NCBI RefSeq assembly: GCF_020184175.1
Contig: NC_065531.1
Span: forward strand, 33,997,213 to 34,061,212
Direction: 5' to 3'
Length of the DNA stretch: 64,000 nt
Source: Aphis gossypii
Taxonomy: Eukaryota; Arthropoda; Insecta; Hemiptera; Aphididae
Shown: piece after piece, positions 63,851 to 64,000 of the stretch
How positions within the stretch are numbered: position 1 is the stretch's first letter
Layout: every line of letters starts with the position of its first letter
The notes under the pieces: model-generated
Seen by the model: only the letters and a program-made list of their open reading frames with translations
The model's database searches: none
Told to the model about the DNA's origin: nothing
Position numbers and translations under genes: made by a program

Positions 63851-64000
63851 GTAAGTTTTTATAAAATTTAAATTTATTAAATTTTTTTTTTTTTTAAGTA
63901 AAAGAATTCTATTAAAATTCATAATATTTGTACATTTTTAATTGCTTTGCTACACATAAATTTAAATCTTTTTTTTTTTTATGGTTTTATCTTTAAATTT
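63851..64000. other. Start of next putative intron
   Basis: Begins with GTAAGT and is AT-rich with T-runs to the window end. Confidence 0.5.

Noticed and set aside
1..64000. CRISPR arrays, rRNA genes, known insect miRNAs, bacterial-type operons
   Set aside because: Looked for by eye and not seen. I cannot run covariance or miRNA searches, so diverged RNA genes may be missed.

Overview
The window looks like chromosomal DNA of an aphid or a close hemipteran relative. This is an inference. It rests on very AT-rich non-coding sequence (by eye about three quarters A+T), abundant AAT and TA microsatellites, scattered CpG-rich islands, a short (CCTAA)4 tract of the arthropod telomere type, decayed Jockey-like LINE fragments and eukaryotic splice signals around very short open blocks. 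Nothing suggests a bacterium, plasmid or virus: there are no operons, ribosome binding sites or long ORFs.

Most of the 64 kb is intron and/or intergenic DNA. I cannot name any gene. The best coding evidence on the plus strand is a 50-nt exon at 63801-63850 and a 24-nt microexon at 43906-43929. Both have strong acceptors and GTAAGT donors, and their reading phases agree. A third plus-strand block, 15888-15976, is sharply GC-rich and bounded by AG and GT, and it is phase-compatible with the other two. If they belong together, a plus-strand gene with huge introns spans much of the window. Its 5' region could be one of the CpG-rich islands, the largest being 29.7-30.9 kb.

On the minus strand, a GC-rich cluster at 7.0-8.9 kb carries a good donor (7928) and a possible first coding exon (6985-7030). 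It may be the 5' end of a gene running left. Other unrecognised open frames lie at 5805-6047 (-), 37680-38029 (+, multi-membrane, ending on a GTGAGT donor), 38866-39174 (+) and 60064-60360 (-).

Mobile DNA includes Jockey-like reverse transcriptase debris on + at about 31.6-33.5 kb, a second LINE-type C-terminal fragment on - at 34.5 kb, a TTAA-flanked fold-back MITE at 57391-57822, and probable dispersed repeats at 55.3-55.9 kb and 44.2 kb.

Layout: 0.69-0.99 kb CpG island; 5.7-9.0 kb cluster of GC-rich islands, ORFs and microsatellites; 12.4-13.05 kb island with two hairpins; 15.7-16.0 kb candidate exons on both strands; 20.7-21.0 and 24.4-25.2 kb weaker patches; 29.7-30.9 kb major CpG island; 31.6-34.7 kb LINE remnants; 36.57-36.61 kb paired X-box-like palindromes; 37.7-39.2 kb ORFs; 42.1-42.4 kb island; 43.9 kb microexon; 51.6-51.9 kb patch; 55.3-57.8 kb repeat, island and MITE; 59.5-60.4 kb patch and ORF; 63.3-63.85 kb patch and exon. 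The stretches between are AT-rich with no recognisable gene. I found no convincing tRNA, rRNA, known miRNA or CRISPR array.
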